A DNA stretch of 64,000 nucleotides from contig OZ220724.1 in NCBI GenBank assembly GCA_965116715.1, positions 930,001-994,000 on the forward strand, written 5' to 3'. The translations under genes and the position numbers were made by a program. This document shows positions 1 through 8,615 of the stretch, piece after piece; positions within the stretch are counted from its first letter, which is position 1; every line of letters begins with the position of its first letter. Source of the DNA: Poriferisodalis sp965116715 (GTDB lineage Bacteria; Actinomycetota; Acidimicrobiia; Acidimicrobiales; Poriferisodalaceae). Below the pieces are notes generated by a model. It was not told the DNA's origin and did not search any database. It saw nothing but the letters and a program-made list of their open reading frames with translations.

Positions 1-2
1 CG

Positions 3-1076
3 TGCTCGTCCATCACGGCGCCGCCGGAAACGACCGAAGTCGAACCTGCACCGACCGTCACGCCCGCACCCACCGTGACGCCGTCGATCACCGCACCAGC
101 GCCTGTGGGAACGGCGGCGCCGACGACCGCGGTGCCGGTCACCGCGGCGGCCGTCAGCGAGCCCGCTACATCCTCCACGGCCGCTGCGCCGCAGTTCACA
201 GCGCCGTTCACCGGCTTGCCAACACCCACCGAACTGCTGCGACCGGCCGCAGTCGTGAAGATCGACAACCACCCGCGCGCCCTGCCGCAGTGGGGTCTCA
301 ACCAAGCTGACGTGGTCTACGAAGAACTGGTCGAGGCCCGGCTCACACGATTCGCCGCGATCTTCCATTCCACCAACGCCGATGTGGTCGGCCCTGTCCG
401 ATCGGCTCGCACCGGCGACTTTGCGCTGCTGTCGAACCTCAACCGGCCCATCTTCGTGAACTCCGGCGCCAACGACTACACCGCGCGAGCCCTCCGCAGC
501 GTCGACGCCCTCGCCATCATCGACGGTGCCGCCATCGCCAAGGGCGTGTTCGAACGCTCACGGGAGAAGAACGCCCCCCACAATCTCATTACCGACACCG
601 CCCGTATCTATTCCGCAGGTGCTGCCGAGGGCGGGACACCCCCGAAGTACTTCCGGTTCCGCGCCGAGGGCGAGTCGCTGGCGCGAGGCACAGCGGTCAT
701 CGGCGTGGATGTCGACTTCGGCCAGATCAAGGCGTCATACCGCTGGGACGCCGCCGGCGGCGGCTGGGCTCGATCACAGAACGGCAGGGACCACACTGAC
801 TTCGACGGCGTGCGCATCGCGCCCGAGAACGTCATCGTGCAGTTCGTTCGGTATCGCCAGAGCCCGGCAAACGCCGCGACTCCGGAGCCAGTGCTGACGG
901 GCAGCGGGGAGGCGTGGATATTCAGCGACGGGATGCTGGTGCGGGGCACGTGGGAGCGCCGCTCCGAGCTCGAGGTGACGGTGTTCCGCTCCGACAACGC
1001 CCTCATCGTGCCGCTGACACCGGGACGCACCTGGATCGCGCTCGCCCGGGCGGGCACGGCCGACGTGATTCAGTAA
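3..1076 (+). CDS. DUF3048 (YerB-like) lipoprotein, 5' end outside window
   Basis: The open frame enters from the left edge and ends at TAA 1074-1076. The first readable residue is Cys followed by a Ser/Thr/Pro/Ala-rich linker of about 60 residues (C-S-S-I-T-A-P), which is how a mature lipoprotein begins just after a lipobox; the signal peptide would lie outside the window. The rest matches the two-part DUF3048/YerB fold: an N-terminal part with VVKIDNHPRALPQWG and QADVVYEELVE, and a C-terminal part containing WIFSDGMLVRGTW. The family is secreted and membrane-anchored, with no established biochemical role. The gene is convergent with rsfS, 7 bp away. That the Cys is the lipidated residue is inference. 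Confidence 0.85.
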   Translation, partial: CSSITAPPETTEVEPAPTVTPAPTVTPSITAPAPVGTAAPTTAVPVTAAAVSEPATSSTAAAPQFTAPFTGLPTPTELLRPAAVVKIDNHPRALPQWGLNQADVVYEELVEARLTRFAAIFHSTNADVVGPVRSARTGDFALLSNLNRPIFVNSGANDYTARALRSVDALAIIDGAAIAKGVFERSREKNAPHNLITDTARIYSAGAAEGGTPPKYFRFRAEGESLARGTAVIGVDVDFGQIKASYRWDAAGGGWARSQNGRDHTDFDGVRIAPENVIVQFVRYRQSPANAATPEPVLTGSGEAWIFSDGMLVRGTWERRSELEVTVFRSDNALIVPLTPGRTWIALARAGTADVIQ

Positions 1077-1083
1077 TCAGAGT

Positions 1084-1509
1084 TCAGTCGAACTCGTGGC
1101 GAGGCACGTCTGACCACAGTCGTTCGAGGTCGTAGTACTCGCGGCTGGGTTCATGGAAAACATGCGCCACGAACTCACCGAAGTCAAGCAGTACCCATTG
1201 CGCTTCGTCGAGACCCTCCGTGCGGATCGGTCCGGGACCTCCGGCCGCCTTCACGTGCGCTTCCATCAGCTCAGCGATGCGTCGCACGCGTCGCACATTG
1301 GGAGCGCTCGCGATGATGAACCAATCGGTGATCGCAAGCACATCACCGACGTCGAGCGCCACGATGCGTTCGGCTGACATCTCTGCCGCACCGTCCACTG
1401 CGGCCTGAACCAACGGCGGCACCCCGGCGTCTGAGATGATCGGATCTCGCTGGAGGACGTGAACCCCGGAAGAGGCCGGGGACGCCTGCGGAACCGATAC
1501 CACGCTCAC
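1084..1509 (-). CDS. rsfS: ribosome silencing factor RsfS
   Basis: RsfS (RsfA/Iojap) binds ribosomal protein L14 on the 50S subunit and blocks subunit joining when nutrients are short. The recognisable fold runs from VQAAVDGAAEMSAERIVALD through DWFIIASAPNVRRVRRIAE and WVLLDFGEFVAHVFHEPSRE to YYDLERLWSD near the C-terminus. I start it at GTG 1507-1509, whose GTGA overlaps the TGA stop of nadD, giving about 141 residues with a short non-conserved N-terminus. A longer frame exists upstream but lies inside nadD. The nadD-rsfS order is typical of actinobacteria, and the overlap suggests translational coupling. Confidence 0.9.
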   Translation of the reverse strand: MSVVSVPQASPASSGVHVLQRDPIISDAGVPPLVQAAVDGAAEMSAERIVALDVGDVLAITDWFIIASAPNVRRVRRIAELMEAHVKAAGGPGPIRTEGLDEAQWVLLDFGEFVAHVFHEPSREYYDLERLWSDVPRHEFD

Positions 1510-2099
1510 GGAGAATAGAGCCTGTGTTCGGCGATGTAGCCCATGACTGCAGGTGGCACGAGCTGAGCCGCCTGGAAGGCGATTTGCTGCTGGCGGCGTT
1601 GGGCCAGCAATCCGCGCACCTGCGTGGCTGAGGCCTGCACGGGCTCCATCGCTACCGTTCGCGTGCGCCAACCTTCGACATGCAGGGGCGGCTCGCCTCG
1701 CGACTGCAGGATGGCGAGCGTCACACGCTCCGACAGCTCGTCGGCACGGTGCCAGGTCGACAGGCCGCTCGCTGCGGTGGGGCCCATCACCAGCAGCGTT
1801 TCGGTCCCGGGCCGCTCCAACTCCGTGACCGTGTCGATGGTGTAGGTCGGCCCGCCTCGCTGTATCTCCAGATCGCTCACCACTACGCCGTCGAGATCGC
1901 GAAATGCCAGCAGGGCCATGGCGAACCGGTGATGGGCGGGGGTCACGACTCGCTCGGCTGATTTCTGCCACGGATCGTTCGCCACGATGACATGGAGCAC
2001 GCCGACATCAAGCTGTTCCTGCGCGCAGATCGCAGCGGCGACGTGACCGGCGTGGGGCGGGTCGAACGTGCCCCCGAAGATCGCTTGTCGCGGCGGCAC
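1506..2099 (-). CDS. nadD: nicotinate-nucleotide adenylyltransferase
   Basis: This enzyme joins nicotinate mononucleotide to ATP to make deamido-NAD in NAD biosynthesis. The nucleotidyltransferase signature GGTFDPPHAGH is at residues 9-19, and the C-terminal substrate-binding motif appears as SATQVRGLL. The length of 197 residues is normal for the family. The start is GTG at 2097-2099. Its TGA overlaps the GTG of rsfS, so the two form a minus-strand pair. The gene is divergent from the sigma factor to its right across a leader of about 350 bp. Confidence 0.95.
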   Translation of the reverse strand: MPPRQAIFGGTFDPPHAGHVAAAICAQEQLDVGVLHVIVANDPWQKSAERVVTPAHHRFAMALLAFRDLDGVVVSDLEIQRGGPTYTIDTVTELERPGTETLLVMGPTAASGLSTWHRADELSERVTLAILQSRGEPPLHVEGWRTRTVAMEPVQASATQVRGLLAQRRQQQIAFQAAQLVPPAVMGYIAEHRLYSP

Positions 2100-2188
2100 C
2101 GCAGCAGTGTAGAGTCACGCCTCACATCACATCTGCACCGCACACCGGGGCCCGGCTGCGTCTTTCAGCACACACCGGTGGCGGCTGT

Positions 2189-2218
2189 TTGCGCGCGTCG
2201 TGCGCTGTGTGCTACTTT
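2189..2218 (+). promoter_or_regulatory. candidate sigma-70-type promoter
   Basis: TTGCGC (2189-2194) and TACTTT (2213-2218) are separated by 18 bp. This would start a transcript with a leader of roughly 225 nt before the sigma factor ATG at 2453. It is a pattern match only. Confidence 0.4.
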
Positions 2219-2363
2219 TGATCGTCCGCCCAAAGCAGTGCTGCGTAAGGTCCGGTTTCTCGGGCCTGGCATCGCATGCGGGCGTACAAGCAAGATCGGT
2301 TCCGCCACCGCGGCGGTTCCACGCCTGAGTCCGGGCTGCGGCAGTCCGGCGAGGGCCGAACAT

Positions 2364-2440
2364 ACCCGGTGCCCCCCACCGGGTGGCATGCCAGGGCGGC
2401 ATGCAACCGAAGACGAAGAACCGGCTGCCCCCTGCCGGTT
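2364..2440 (+). promoter_or_regulatory. two-hairpin leader of the sigma factor gene
   Basis: Hairpin 1 pairs ACCCGGTG (2364-2371) with CACCGGGT (2377-2384) around a C-rich loop. Hairpin 2 pairs AACCGGC (2419-2425) with GCCGGTT (2434-2440), again around a C-rich loop, and ends directly against the GGAG ribosome binding site at 2441-2444. The ATG follows at 2453. Control of translation start by RNA folding is an inference from this placement. Confidence 0.5.
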
Positions 2441-2452
2441 GGAGTGAATGTC

Positions 2453-3319
2453 ATGGATTCAGTTGGCCAGTACCTGAACGAGATCGGTGCGGTGGCGCTG
2501 CTCACTGCAGAAGACGAGCGGATGCTCTCCCAGCAGATCGAAGCAGGACGCGATGCGAGGACGCGCCTCGACAGCGACGAGGACCTGTCCGTGGCCGAGC
2601 GGCGCGAGCTGCGCAAAGCCGTGCAGACGGCAGCGGCCGCACGTGACCGCTTCATCCGGGCAAACCTCCGCCTTGTGGTGTCCATCGCCCGCCGCTACCC
2701 GCTGCCTCCGACGCTGGAATTGCTCGACCTGATCCAGGAAGGCAACCTCGGCCTCGAACACGCGGTCGAGAAGTTCGACTGGCGCCGTGGCTTCAAGTTC
2801 TCCACCTACGCCACGTTCTGGATCCGGCAGTCCATCGGGCGCGCGCTCGACCAGAAGGGCAGTCTCATCCGTCTGCCTTCGGACCGTTCCGCCACGTTGC
2901 GGGCCGCGCTGCGGCACAACGGGGGCGACAGCGACTCGCTCGACGACGAGAATGCGTGGTTGCAGCGGATCAGCACGCCCACGTCGCTCGACAAGACCGT
3001 CGGCGACGACGGCGACAGCGCGCTCATCGACCTCATCGGCGACGATGCGCCCGGCCCGGAGCACTACGCCATCGAATCGGCGCGCAAGACCATGGTGCAC
3101 TCCATGCTCGGCCGCCTCGACGAGCGGGCTCAATATGCGGTCAAGCGCCGCAACGGCCTCATCGACGGCGAGCAGCGCAGCTACCGCGAGATCGGCGAAG
3201 AGCTCGGCGTGACCGCCGAGGCAGCACGTCGCCTGGTCAAGCGCGCCGTCGATGAGCTGCAGAGCCTCGCCGCCGACGGCGAGTTTGTAGACATCGATGC
3301 CGACGCAGACGCTGTCTGA
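2453..3319 (+). CDS. RNA polymerase sigma factor, sigma-70 (RpoD/SigB-like)
   Basis: This 288-residue sigma factor has a region 1.2-like start (DSVGQYLNEIG), regions 2.1-2.4 (FIRANLRLVVSIARRYPLP, DLIQEGNLGLEHAVEKFDWR, FKFSTYATFWIRQSIGRAL), region 3 and a region 4.2 helix-turn-helix near the end (SYREIGEELGVTAEAARRLV). Its length and lack of a long region 1.1 fit a non-primary group 2 or SigB-type factor. Region 4.2 lacks the usual RIRQIE ending and reads AARRLVKRAVDEL instead. The start is ATG 2453 with GGAG eight bases upstream. Its last 23 bases overlap the DAHP synthase gene, which suggests coupling. Confidence 0.88.
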   Translation: MDSVGQYLNEIGAVALLTAEDERMLSQQIEAGRDARTRLDSDEDLSVAERRELRKAVQTAAAARDRFIRANLRLVVSIARRYPLPPTLELLDLIQEGNLGLEHAVEKFDWRRGFKFSTYATFWIRQSIGRALDQKGSLIRLPSDRSATLRAALRHNGGDSDSLDDENAWLQRISTPTSLDKTVGDDGDSALIDLIGDDAPGPEHYAIESARKTMVHSMLGRLDERAQYAVKRRNGLIDGEQRSYREIGEELGVTAEAARRLVKRAVDELQSLAADGEFVDIDADADAV

Positions 3320-4727
3320 CGACGCAGCCTCACCATCCGGCGCGCGCAGTCCCGTCGGGTCTCCGCAGCACGCTCCAGATTGGCACCCCGGCTCATGGGC
3401 AGAGCGGCCCGCTGGCCAGCAGCCCACCTGGCCCGACGCTGACGCGCTGGCAGCGTCGCTGACCGAGTTGCGCCGGCGTCCACCGCTGGTTTTTGCCGGC
3501 GAGGCGAGGCGGCTGACCGGACTGCTCGGGCAGGTGTGCTCCGGCAAGGGATTTGTGCTGCAGGCCGGCGACTGTGCCGAGTCGTTCGAACTCTCGACCG
3601 CAGACCAGATCCGCGACCGTCTCAAGGTGATCCTGCAGATGGCCGTGGTGATGCAGTACTCGGCAGGGCTGCCCATCGTGAAGGTGGGCCGGATCGCCGG
3701 CCAGTTTGCGAAGCCGCGCAGCTCAGCCACCGAGACCCGCGACGGCGAGACGCTGCCCGTGTTCCGAGGCCACATCGTGAACGACATCGCGTTCGAATCC
3801 GCGGCCCGCACGCCTGATCCCTCGCGCCTGCTGGAGGCGTACAGCACCTCTGCGGCGACGCTCAATCTGTTGCGGGCATTCACCCGTGGCGGTTATGCCG
3901 ATCTGCGCCAGGTGCACGACTGGAATCAAGAGTTCGTGGCGTCCAGCCCAGCCGGTCAGCGCTATGAGGTGCTGGCCAGCGGCATCGACGCGGCGCTGCG
4001 GTTCATGAACGCCTGCGGACTCGACACCGACGACAGCGCCATGCGCCAGGTCGAGCTCTACACCAGCCACGAGGCGCTGCTGCTGGGCTACGAAGAGGCG
4101 CTGACCCGCACCGACAGCATCACCGGCGACTGGTATGACTGCTCAGCCCACATGCTGTGGGTCGGCGAGCGCACGCGAGAGCTCGATGGCGCCCATGTGG
4201 AGTTCCTGCGCGGGGTGCACAACCCGATCGGGGCGAAGCTGGGCCCCACCGCCACGCCCGACGAGGCGCTAGCGCTGTGCGAAGCGCTGAACCCGAACCG
4301 GATCCCGGGCCGGCTGACCCTGATCAGCCGTATGGGATCCGGCAACGTCGTGGAGTGCTTCGAACCCATCCTGCGAGCAGTCACCGACGCCGGCCACCCG
4401 GTGGTGTGGCAGTGCGACCCCATGCACGGCAACACGTACAGCACCGATGACGGGGTCAAGACCCGCCACTTCGATGCGATCTTGGCCGAGATCCGCGAGT
4501 ACTTCGCCGCTCACGCCGCTGCCGGCACATGGCCCGGAGGTATTCATCTCGAGATCACCGGCGATGCGGTGACCGAGTGCATCGGCGGCGGTGACGAGCT
4601 GGCTCAGCACCAGCTCGGTGACCGCTACGAGACCATGTGCGACCCGCGCCTCAACGGCCGCCAGTCACTCGATTTGGCCTTCCTGGCCTCCGACCTGCTG
4701 GCATCAGCCAGAAACGGTGCCGGCTAG
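3297..4727 (+). CDS. aroG: class II 3-deoxy-D-arabino-heptulosonate 7-phosphate synthase
   Basis: This enzyme condenses phosphoenolpyruvate and erythrose 4-phosphate, the first step of the shikimate pathway. Class II features are clear: LQAGDCAESFE, VKVGRIAGQFAKPRS, the SRMGSGNV segment, WQCDPMHGNTY and GGIHLEITGDAVTEC. The length of 476 residues is normal for this plant/mycobacterial-type class. It starts inside the end of the sigma factor gene (23-bp overlap). Its stop overlaps the stop of the convergent VWA gene by 4 bp (CTAG shared). The symbol aroG follows mycobacterial usage. Confidence 0.92.
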   Translation: MPTQTLSDDAASPSGARSPVGSPQHAPDWHPGSWAERPAGQQPTWPDADALAASLTELRRRPPLVFAGEARRLTGLLGQVCSGKGFVLQAGDCAESFELSTADQIRDRLKVILQMAVVMQYSAGLPIVKVGRIAGQFAKPRSSATETRDGETLPVFRGHIVNDIAFESAARTPDPSRLLEAYSTSAATLNLLRAFTRGGYADLRQVHDWNQEFVASSPAGQRYEVLASGIDAALRFMNACGLDTDDSAMRQVELYTSHEALLLGYEEALTRTDSITGDWYDCSAHMLWVGERTRELDGAHVEFLRGVHNPIGAKLGPTATPDEALALCEALNPNRIPGRLTLISRMGSGNVVECFEPILRAVTDAGHPVVWQCDPMHGNTYSTDDGVKTRHFDAILAEIREYFAAHAAAGTWPGGIHLEITGDAVTECIGGGDELAQHQLGDRYETMCDPRLNGRQSLDLAFLASDLLASARNGAG

Positions 4728-6160
4728 GCCAGGTTGTCGACGAAGCCTTCGAGCTGGCGCAGGTTGCGGCACTCGAACACGCCATCGGTGTAGGTCGAGT
4801 ACTCGGTGATCACCGAGTCTCCCGTATCCCAGTACGAGCGCGGTTCGGGGTTCAGCCAGAACACCGAGCGTGCTCGCTTCTGGCACTCCTTGAGCACCCA
4901 TGCATTAGTCGAGTGGTAGTTGTTGCGCGCGTCGCCGAGGAACATCATCGTCGACTTGGCGTTGACGTCCTTGCCGAAGTTCTCCCAGAACACGCCGAAC
5001 GCGTGGCCGTAGTCAGAATGGCCGTCGACCCAGACCACGTCAGCCTCGGTGTTCACCCGGTGCACCGCGTTGGTGATGTCCTCTTCGTTCTGGAACATGT
5101 GAGTGACTTCGTCGATGCCGTCGATGAAGACGAACGATCGCACCTTGGAGAACTGGTTCTGCAGCGCGTACACGAGGTGCAGCGTGAACCGGGCGAATGC
5201 CGCCACGGAGCCCGAGATGTCCGCCACCACGATGAGCTCGGGCTTGTTCGGCCGCGGGTGGCGGAAACGCGGCTCGGCGGGCACACCGCCGTAGCTGAGC
5301 GAACGCCGCACGGTGGCCCGGAAGTCGAGCGGGCCGCGCCGCTTGTGCTTGCGCTTGCGGGCCAGGCGCGCCGCCAGTTTGCGAGTGAGCGGCTGGATGG
5401 CCTTGCGGATGTTGGCCATCTCCTCCCGGCTGGCGTGCATGAAGTCGACGTCCTCGGGGAGCGGCTTGCGCAACGTCTTGGCCATCGCCTCGACGCCCCG
5501 GTCGGCCACCAGGCGACGCCGGATCTCGGCCTCGATCTCCCGCTTCAGCTGCTCAATGCGGTTCTCGAATTCCTCGCGTTCAAGCCGTTCCGCCAACGGC
5601 GACAGCTCGCCTTCGTAACGCTGGGATGACTCCTCGAGCAGCCGATCGAGCATGCCGTCGAGATCCAGATTGCGCAGCGTCCGGTACAGGTAGTAGGTGC
5701 CGCCGACCGGCCGGCCCGGTTCCATGCCGGCGAACTGCGTCACCGCCGCCCGGGCCATCGCCGCCATCATCGCCTCGTCCGCGTTCAGCAGCGCCCGGAA
5801 GAGCATTTCGGCGATCTCCTCGGGGGACATGTCCTGCCCGCCCCCGCGGCCGCCCATGCCCTGCATCTGCTGGGACATCCACTCCTCGAGATTGTCGGGA
5901 TCGAACTCCCCATTGCCCTCCTCGTCGCCGACGTTGTATTCGGGCCCGCGGAGCGAGAAGTAGACCTCGAAGACCGTCTCGAATGCCCGCCAGTGCTGCT
6001 CGTTCTTCACAAGCGTCGCAGCCAGCGCGTACTTGAAGGCGTCGCGATCTTCGATGGGAATGTGCTTGACGGCCTCCATGGCGTCGAGGTTCTCCGTCAA
6101 CGAGACCGGCAGACCGGCGTTGCGCAGCTCCCCGACGAAGCCGCTGAGCAGGTCCAGCAT
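4724..6160 (-). CDS. VWA domain protein, CoxE-like
   Basis: A 478-residue protein with a C-terminal von Willebrand A domain of the CoxE type; the MIDAS metal site reads ADISGSVAAF (DxSxS). The N-terminal half is helical and acidic, with a Gly-rich linker (MQGMGGRGGGQ). Such proteins act with MoxR AAA ATPases as chaperone pairs, often for metalloenzyme maturation. The MoxR gene lies directly upstream on the same strand, and no obvious client operon is nearby. Function beyond the pairing is unknown. Confidence 0.85.
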   Translation of the reverse strand: MLDLLSGFVGELRNAGLPVSLTENLDAMEAVKHIPIEDRDAFKYALAATLVKNEQHWRAFETVFEVYFSLRGPEYNVGDEEGNGEFDPDNLEEWMSQQMQGMGGRGGGQDMSPEEIAEMLFRALLNADEAMMAAMARAAVTQFAGMEPGRPVGGTYYLYRTLRNLDLDGMLDRLLEESSQRYEGELSPLAERLEREEFENRIEQLKREIEAEIRRRLVADRGVEAMAKTLRKPLPEDVDFMHASREEMANIRKAIQPLTRKLAARLARKRKHKRRGPLDFRATVRRSLSYGGVPAEPRFRHPRPNKPELIVVADISGSVAAFARFTLHLVYALQNQFSKVRSFVFIDGIDEVTHMFQNEEDITNAVHRVNTEADVVWVDGHSDYGHAFGVFWENFGKDVNAKSTMMFLGDARNNYHSTNAWVLKECQKRARSVFWLNPEPRSYWDTGDSVITEYSTYTDGVFECRNLRQLEGFVDNLA

Positions 6161-6190
6161 GGCTGACCTCCCTCCCTGTGCAGGTGGCGG

Positions 6191-7072
6191 CTAGGCCTCG
6201 ACCGTCAATTCCTTGGCGGCCTTCTCGATGTCGGACTGGTACTTCAGCAGGATGTGGAGCGTCTCCTTGGCCTGCTCGACATCGATGTTCTCGATGCCCA
6301 GCAACACCAGGGTCCGAGCCCAGTCCAGCGTCTCGGACACCGACGGCGCCTTCTTCAGCTCGAGCTGGCGGATGGAGCGAACGACGCGTGCGATCTGCTC
6401 GGCCAGGTTCTCGCTGATGCCGGCGACCTTGGTGAGGACAATCTGCTTCTCGCGTTCGAGGTCCGGATAGTCGATGTGCAGGAACAGGCAGCGCCGCTTG
6501 AGCGCCTCGGACAGCTCACGGGTGTTGTTGGACGTCAAGAACACCAACGGGATCTGGCTGGCCATGATGGTGCCGAGCTCGGGAATGGACACCTGGTAGT
6601 CCGACAGGATCTCCAGCAGCAGCGCCTCGGTCTCTATCTCGACGCGGTCCACCTCGTCGATCAGCAGCACGACCTTGTCCTGCGCGCTGATGGCTTCGAG
6701 CAGCGGCCGCGTGAGCAGGAACTCGTCCTGGAAGATGTCGTCCTGCAGCTCTACCCAGTCTTCGTGCTCTGCGTCGACGCCCCGGTCGGCCTGGATGCGC
6801 AGCAGCTGCTTCTTGTAGTTCCACTCGTACAGCGCCTTGGCCTCGTCGAGACCCTCGTAGCACTGCAGGCGAATGAGACGTGCACCGCTCATGGCTGCCA
6901 CCGACTTGGCCAATTCGGTCTTGCCCGTGCCAGCGGGCCCCTCGATGAGCACCGGCTTGCCGAGCCGCTCCGCCAGGAAGACCACGCTGGCGATGCCGTC
7001 GTCGGCGAGGTATTCGACCTTCGCCAAGCCTTCGCGGACACCCGAGAGGTCTCCGAACATTGTCTCGTTCAT
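6191..7072 (-). CDS. MoxR-family AAA ATPase
   Basis: An AAA+ ATPase of the MoxR branch. Walker A is EGPAGTGKTELAKS, Walker B is VVLLIDEVDRV, sensor 1 is FLTSNNTRE, and the arginine-finger region is ALKRRCLFLHIDYP. I start at ATG 7070-7072 because GGGGAGA lies 9 bases upstream; a longer frame to 7177 has no such site. The 293 residues fit the family. It sits 30 bp upstream of the VWA gene, the standard MoxR-CoxE arrangement. Confidence 0.9.
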   Translation of the reverse strand: MNETMFGDLSGVREGLAKVEYLADDGIASVVFLAERLGKPVLIEGPAGTGKTELAKSVAAMSGARLIRLQCYEGLDEAKALYEWNYKKQLLRIQADRGVDAEHEDWVELQDDIFQDEFLLTRPLLEAISAQDKVVLLIDEVDRVEIETEALLLEILSDYQVSIPELGTIMASQIPLVFLTSNNTRELSEALKRRCLFLHIDYPDLEREKQIVLTKVAGISENLAEQIARVVRSIRQLELKKAPSVSETLDWARTLVLLGIENIDVEQAKETLHILLKYQSDIEKAAKELTVEA

Positions 7073-7189
7073 TCTGGGTGTCTCCCCTGTCTGGGTTGGG
7101 CAGTGGGCGGCGCGCTGGACCGCCGGGGCTGAGTCGCTGGCACTGGGGCCGTCAGACAGTGTGGCAGCCGCGGCCACCTGTCGGCACGG

Positions 7190-8473
7190 TCAGCCCCGCG
7201 TGTGACCCGTCCCGGTCACTACGAACTTGGTGGTCGTGAGCTGCTCGAGGCCCATCGGGCCCCGTGCGTGCAGCTTCTGGGTGCTGATGCCGATCTCTGC
7301 GCCGAAGCCGAATTCCTCTCCGTCCACGAAGCGTGTCGAGGCATTGACGAGCACGGCCGCGGCGTCCACCCGGCGGGTGAATTCCGCAGCGGCGGCAAGA
7401 TCGCCCGTCACGATGGCCTCGCTGTGGCCCGTGCCGTGCTGGTTGACATGATCGATGGCCGCATCGAGATCGTCGACGACGGCCACGCTCATCTTGAGCG
7501 CAAGAAACTCCGTGGCGAAGTCCTCAGTGCTGGCGGGACCGATCCCCGGCGAGATGGCACGGGATGCTTCGTCGCCCACCAGCTCGACGCCTTCCAGGTC
7601 CTCGACGACCCGAGGCAGGAAATCCGCAGCCACCTCCCGGTGCACAACAAGCGATTCGGCTGCGTTGCACACCGAGGGCCGGCTGAGCTTCGCGTTCAAG
7701 ACGATGGCGGCGGCCATGTCCAGGTCTGCCTGAGCGTCGACATAGACATGACAGTTGCCGTCGCCGTCGATGACGTAGGGAACCGTGGCATTGGCGAGGA
7801 CCGACGCGATGAGCGCAGGACCGCCCCTGGGGATGAGACAGTCGATGTAGCCGCGCAGCCCCATGAACTCAGCGGCGGCACTGTGGCGGGTATCGGTGAC
7901 GAGCACCAGGGCGTCGGCAGGCAAACCGGCTTTGACCAGCCCTTCGCGCAGCGCTTCGGCGATGGCCATGTTGGAGTTCAGCGCGGCGCTCGAGCCCCGC
8001 AGGAACGCCGCGTTCCCCGACTTCAGGCAGAGGCCGAAGGCGTCTGAGGTGACATTGGGCCGGCTCTCGTAGATGATCGCCACCACGCCCAGCGGCACCC
8101 GAACCCGTTCCACTGCGAGCCCGTTCGGTCGCACCCACCCGTCGACAACCTGACCGACAGGATCGGCGAGGGCCGCCACATTGCGCAAGCCGGCCGCCAT
8201 CGCCGAGACGCGGCCAGGGTCCAGCCGCAACCGGTCGATGAGCGTCGCGGAAATGCCGGCAGCCTCGGCACTGGCCACGTCGTCGCGGTTGGCGGCGAGG
8301 ATCGCGTCGGTTGCTGCCTCCAGCAGGTCCGCTGCCGACAGCAGGGCCTCGTCGCGTACGGCGCCTGATGCCTGCGCGAGCACTGTCGCCGCGGCCTTCG
8401 CGCGCTCGCCGAGCACTGTCATTGCCGGGGCTGCTGGCATCGCCGCGGCGACAGGCGTCTGGGCGTCAGGCAC
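7190..8473 (-). CDS. proA: glutamate-5-semialdehyde dehydrogenase (gamma-glutamyl phosphate reductase)
   Basis: The enzyme reduces gamma-glutamyl phosphate to glutamate semialdehyde, the second step of proline synthesis. It has the aldehyde dehydrogenase fold, with the catalytic Cys in RPSVCNAAESL and the conserved blocks VPLGVVAIIYESRPNVT, SGNAAFLRGSSAAL and RGPMGLEQLTT at the C-terminus. GTG at 8471-8473 gives 427 residues; ATG 17 codons in (PAMTVLGERA) is an alternative start. proB is upstream on the same strand, separated by 142 bp that hold a dispersed repeat. Confidence 0.95.
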   Translation of the reverse strand: MPDAQTPVAAAMPAAPAMTVLGERAKAAATVLAQASGAVRDEALLSAADLLEAATDAILAANRDDVASAEAAGISATLIDRLRLDPGRVSAMAAGLRNVAALADPVGQVVDGWVRPNGLAVERVRVPLGVVAIIYESRPNVTSDAFGLCLKSGNAAFLRGSSAALNSNMAIAEALREGLVKAGLPADALVLVTDTRHSAAAEFMGLRGYIDCLIPRGGPALIASVLANATVPYVIDGDGNCHVYVDAQADLDMAAAIVLNAKLSRPSVCNAAESLVVHREVAADFLPRVVEDLEGVELVGDEASRAISPGIGPASTEDFATEFLALKMSVAVVDDLDAAIDHVNQHGTGHSEAIVTGDLAAAAEFTRRVDAAAVLVNASTRFVDGEEFGFGAEIGISTQKLHARGPMGLEQLTTTKFVVTGTGHTRG

Positions 8474-8509
8474 CCGTGCAGACTAGTGGCACCGCCCCAG
8501 ATCACCCCA

Positions 8510-8580
8510 GAGGCGAAGCCGGGGCCCGAGCGGCCCGTGAGCCCGTCTCCAATGAGAGTGGGGAACAAGAGCGGAGGCAA
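8510..8580 (+). repeat. dispersed intergenic repeat, copy 1
   Basis: This stretch between proB and proA shares the exact 20-base core GGCCCGAGCGGCCCGTGAGC with 11120-11186 (reverse) and 26067-26123. It also shares the flanks GCGAAGCC on the left and CAAGAGCGG on the right. All three copies are intergenic. Confidence 0.7.
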
Positions 8581-8615
8581 CAGGCGTACCGACGAGAAGG
8601 TGCAGCTGTCCGCGC

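Larger units (their letters stand above)
2100..2452. other. intergenic region between nadD and the sigma gene (353 bp)
   Basis: No convincing gene is seen here. The stretch carries a candidate plus-strand promoter at 2189-2218 and two hairpins at 2364-2384 and 2419-2440 in the leader of the sigma gene. The nadD promoter should lie at its left end on the minus strand, but I could not pick it confidently. Confidence 0.6.

Noticed and set aside
2459..3883. 474-codon open frame antisense to the sigma factor and DAHP synthase genes
   Set aside because: It overlaps two clear genes on the other strand; the composition is a high-GC shadow and no domain is recognisable.
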